Assembly (NCBI RefSeq): GCF_000220395.1
Contig: NW_004086001.1
Location: forward strand, 1 to 21,185
Direction of reading: 5' to 3'
Length of the DNA stretch: 21,185 nucleotides
From: Ichthyophthirius multifiliis
Taxonomy: Eukaryota; Ciliophora; Oligohymenophorea; Hymenostomatida
Positions 20,309-21,185 of this stretch are shown piece by piece; the stretch's first letter is position 1; the number at the start of each line of letters is the position of its first letter. The position numbers and the translations under genes were made by a program. The notes under the pieces were generated by a model. It worked only from the letters and a program-made list of their open reading frames with translations. It was not told the DNA's origin and did no database searches.

Positions 20309-20722
20309 TCATTTTATTTTTTTTGTCTTTATTAACCATTTAATTAGTTTTAATGAAATTACTATATCTATTTGATTTTTAATTTTTTTTAATTTTATTG
20401 ACTAATATCTATTTTCAAATAGAGCATTTACATTATTTTCATTTATTTTCTATTAATTAGTTCAAAATAATTTAATATAAATATATAATTTATTTATTAA
20501 TAATATATATATATTTTTTTTATATATAACTTCATCTATATCATTTTCCTAAACTTTATTTTATATTATATTTATTATTTTTTTTATTTATTTATTTTAA
20601 GAAGAATTTACTTTAACTAATAAATAATTATATTGTTTGTAAATACTATTAAAAAATACATAAGTTATAAAATAAGATTATATACTTAAATTATTTATTT
20701 GTAATTAAATTTTTTTTTTCAT
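20309..20722 (-). CDS. Small hypothetical protein, 2 exons
   Basis: I do not recognise this protein. A minus-strand ATG at 20720-20722 opens a frame (MKKKIQLQINNLSIQSYF...) that runs through VKVNSSQNKQIKKII and QENDIDE. An 81-nt GT...AG intron (20450-20530) is removed in phase 0. The second exon reads KINENNVNALFENRYQSIKL and closes at TGA 20309-20311. Total 333 nt, 110 residues. The composition (Asn, Lys, Gln, Glu, Ile) is protein-like and the intron joins two frames cleanly, which argues it is real. No motif, signal peptide or clear membrane segment. After SLKLIKW, another frame (NGQQRQKKQNDKENN) also looks coding, so the true C-terminus may differ; an upstream exon is also possible. Confidence 0.55.
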
Positions 20723-21185
20723 AATCTAAATTAAACTTATTAAAATAATAAATGTTTTAATAATTAATTTGAATAATATTTTATATATAAATATATATTT
20801 ATTAATATTAATAAAAATATTATTTTAATTTTTATTATATTTATATTTTTTATTTTAATTTAATTTTTTAATAAATATTTTTTTTACTTTAAACTATATT
20901 TAAATTGATTTTCATTTAATATTTATTTATAAATTTTAATAATTTTTTTTTCAGATATTATTATATTATTTATTATTTATATATAATTTTTTAATTATTT
21001 TATTTTATTTTTTATATTTTTATATTTCTATAATTATGCTACTTACTTAAATTTTTTTGTAATTTTGTTTAAAGTAATGAATAAATAAAATTTTTCATTG
21101 TTCTTTTATATTAATATTAAAAATTATAGTTACTATTATTACAATAAAATATTATTATATATTAAATATTTAAATAAATATTAAA
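20723..21185. other. AT-rich sequence to the window end
   Basis: No gene, RNA or repeat that I can support. If the small gene at 20309-20722 has more 5' exons they could lie here, but no coding-like stretch stands out. Confidence 0.5.

Noticed and set aside
1-21185. Telomere repeats, transposons, integrated viral elements, CRISPR arrays or rRNA
   Set aside because: No C4A2-type telomeric runs, transposase or reverse-transcriptase motifs, terminal repeats, spaced direct repeats or rRNA cores were seen; repeats here are simple microsatellites.

Overview
This looks like nuclear (probably macronuclear) DNA of an oligohymenophorean ciliate of the Ichthyophthirius/Tetrahymena kind. It is extremely AT-rich. 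TAA and TAG read as glutamine in every recognisable gene and TGA is the only stop. For example, a TAA falls on the invariant Gln of the CK2-alpha 'LLVDYQ' motif and on the Gln of the PP2C 'NTHQG' motif. Most introns are tiny (about 19-65 nt, GT...AG); a few are stretched by (TA)n or (TAAA)n runs. I saw no transposon, virus-like element or CRISPR array. The species assignment is inference.

Layout. 72-1459 (-) is a complete PP2C protein phosphatase with five or six introns. About 2.2-3.15 kb holds faint, partly frame-broken coding traces on both strands. 4582-4662 (-) is tRNA-Ser(GCU). 5491-6955 (+) is a B-box zinc-finger/coiled-coil protein ending in a nicotinamide-riboside-kinase-like P-loop domain. 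7282-11365 (+) is a MORN-repeat protein ending in a calpain-like domain whose active-site Cys is missing. 11.4-13.1 kb is mostly AT-rich spacer with one ambiguous coding trace. 13148-14521 (-) is an Asn/Gln-rich hypothetical protein. 14868-18000 (-) is a guanylate-binding-protein (GBP) type large GTPase with nine introns that closes exactly to 844 residues. 18396-19894 (+) is the catalytic alpha subunit of protein kinase CK2 (362 residues), divergent from the GBP gene. 20309-20722 (-) is a small two-exon hypothetical gene.

The genes do not form an operon or pathway; this is ordinary eukaryotic gene spacing. Signalling predominates (phosphatase, CK2, large GTPase), together with two unusual multidomain proteins that pair a scaffold module (B-box/coiled coil, MORN repeats) with an enzyme fold that has lost key residues. 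Exon models were built by hand from domain continuity and splice-site phase. The PP2C, GBP, CK2-alpha and Asn/Gln-rich models each close in frame; the MORN-calpain and kinase-fusion models each have one unresolved frame problem, stated in their entries.
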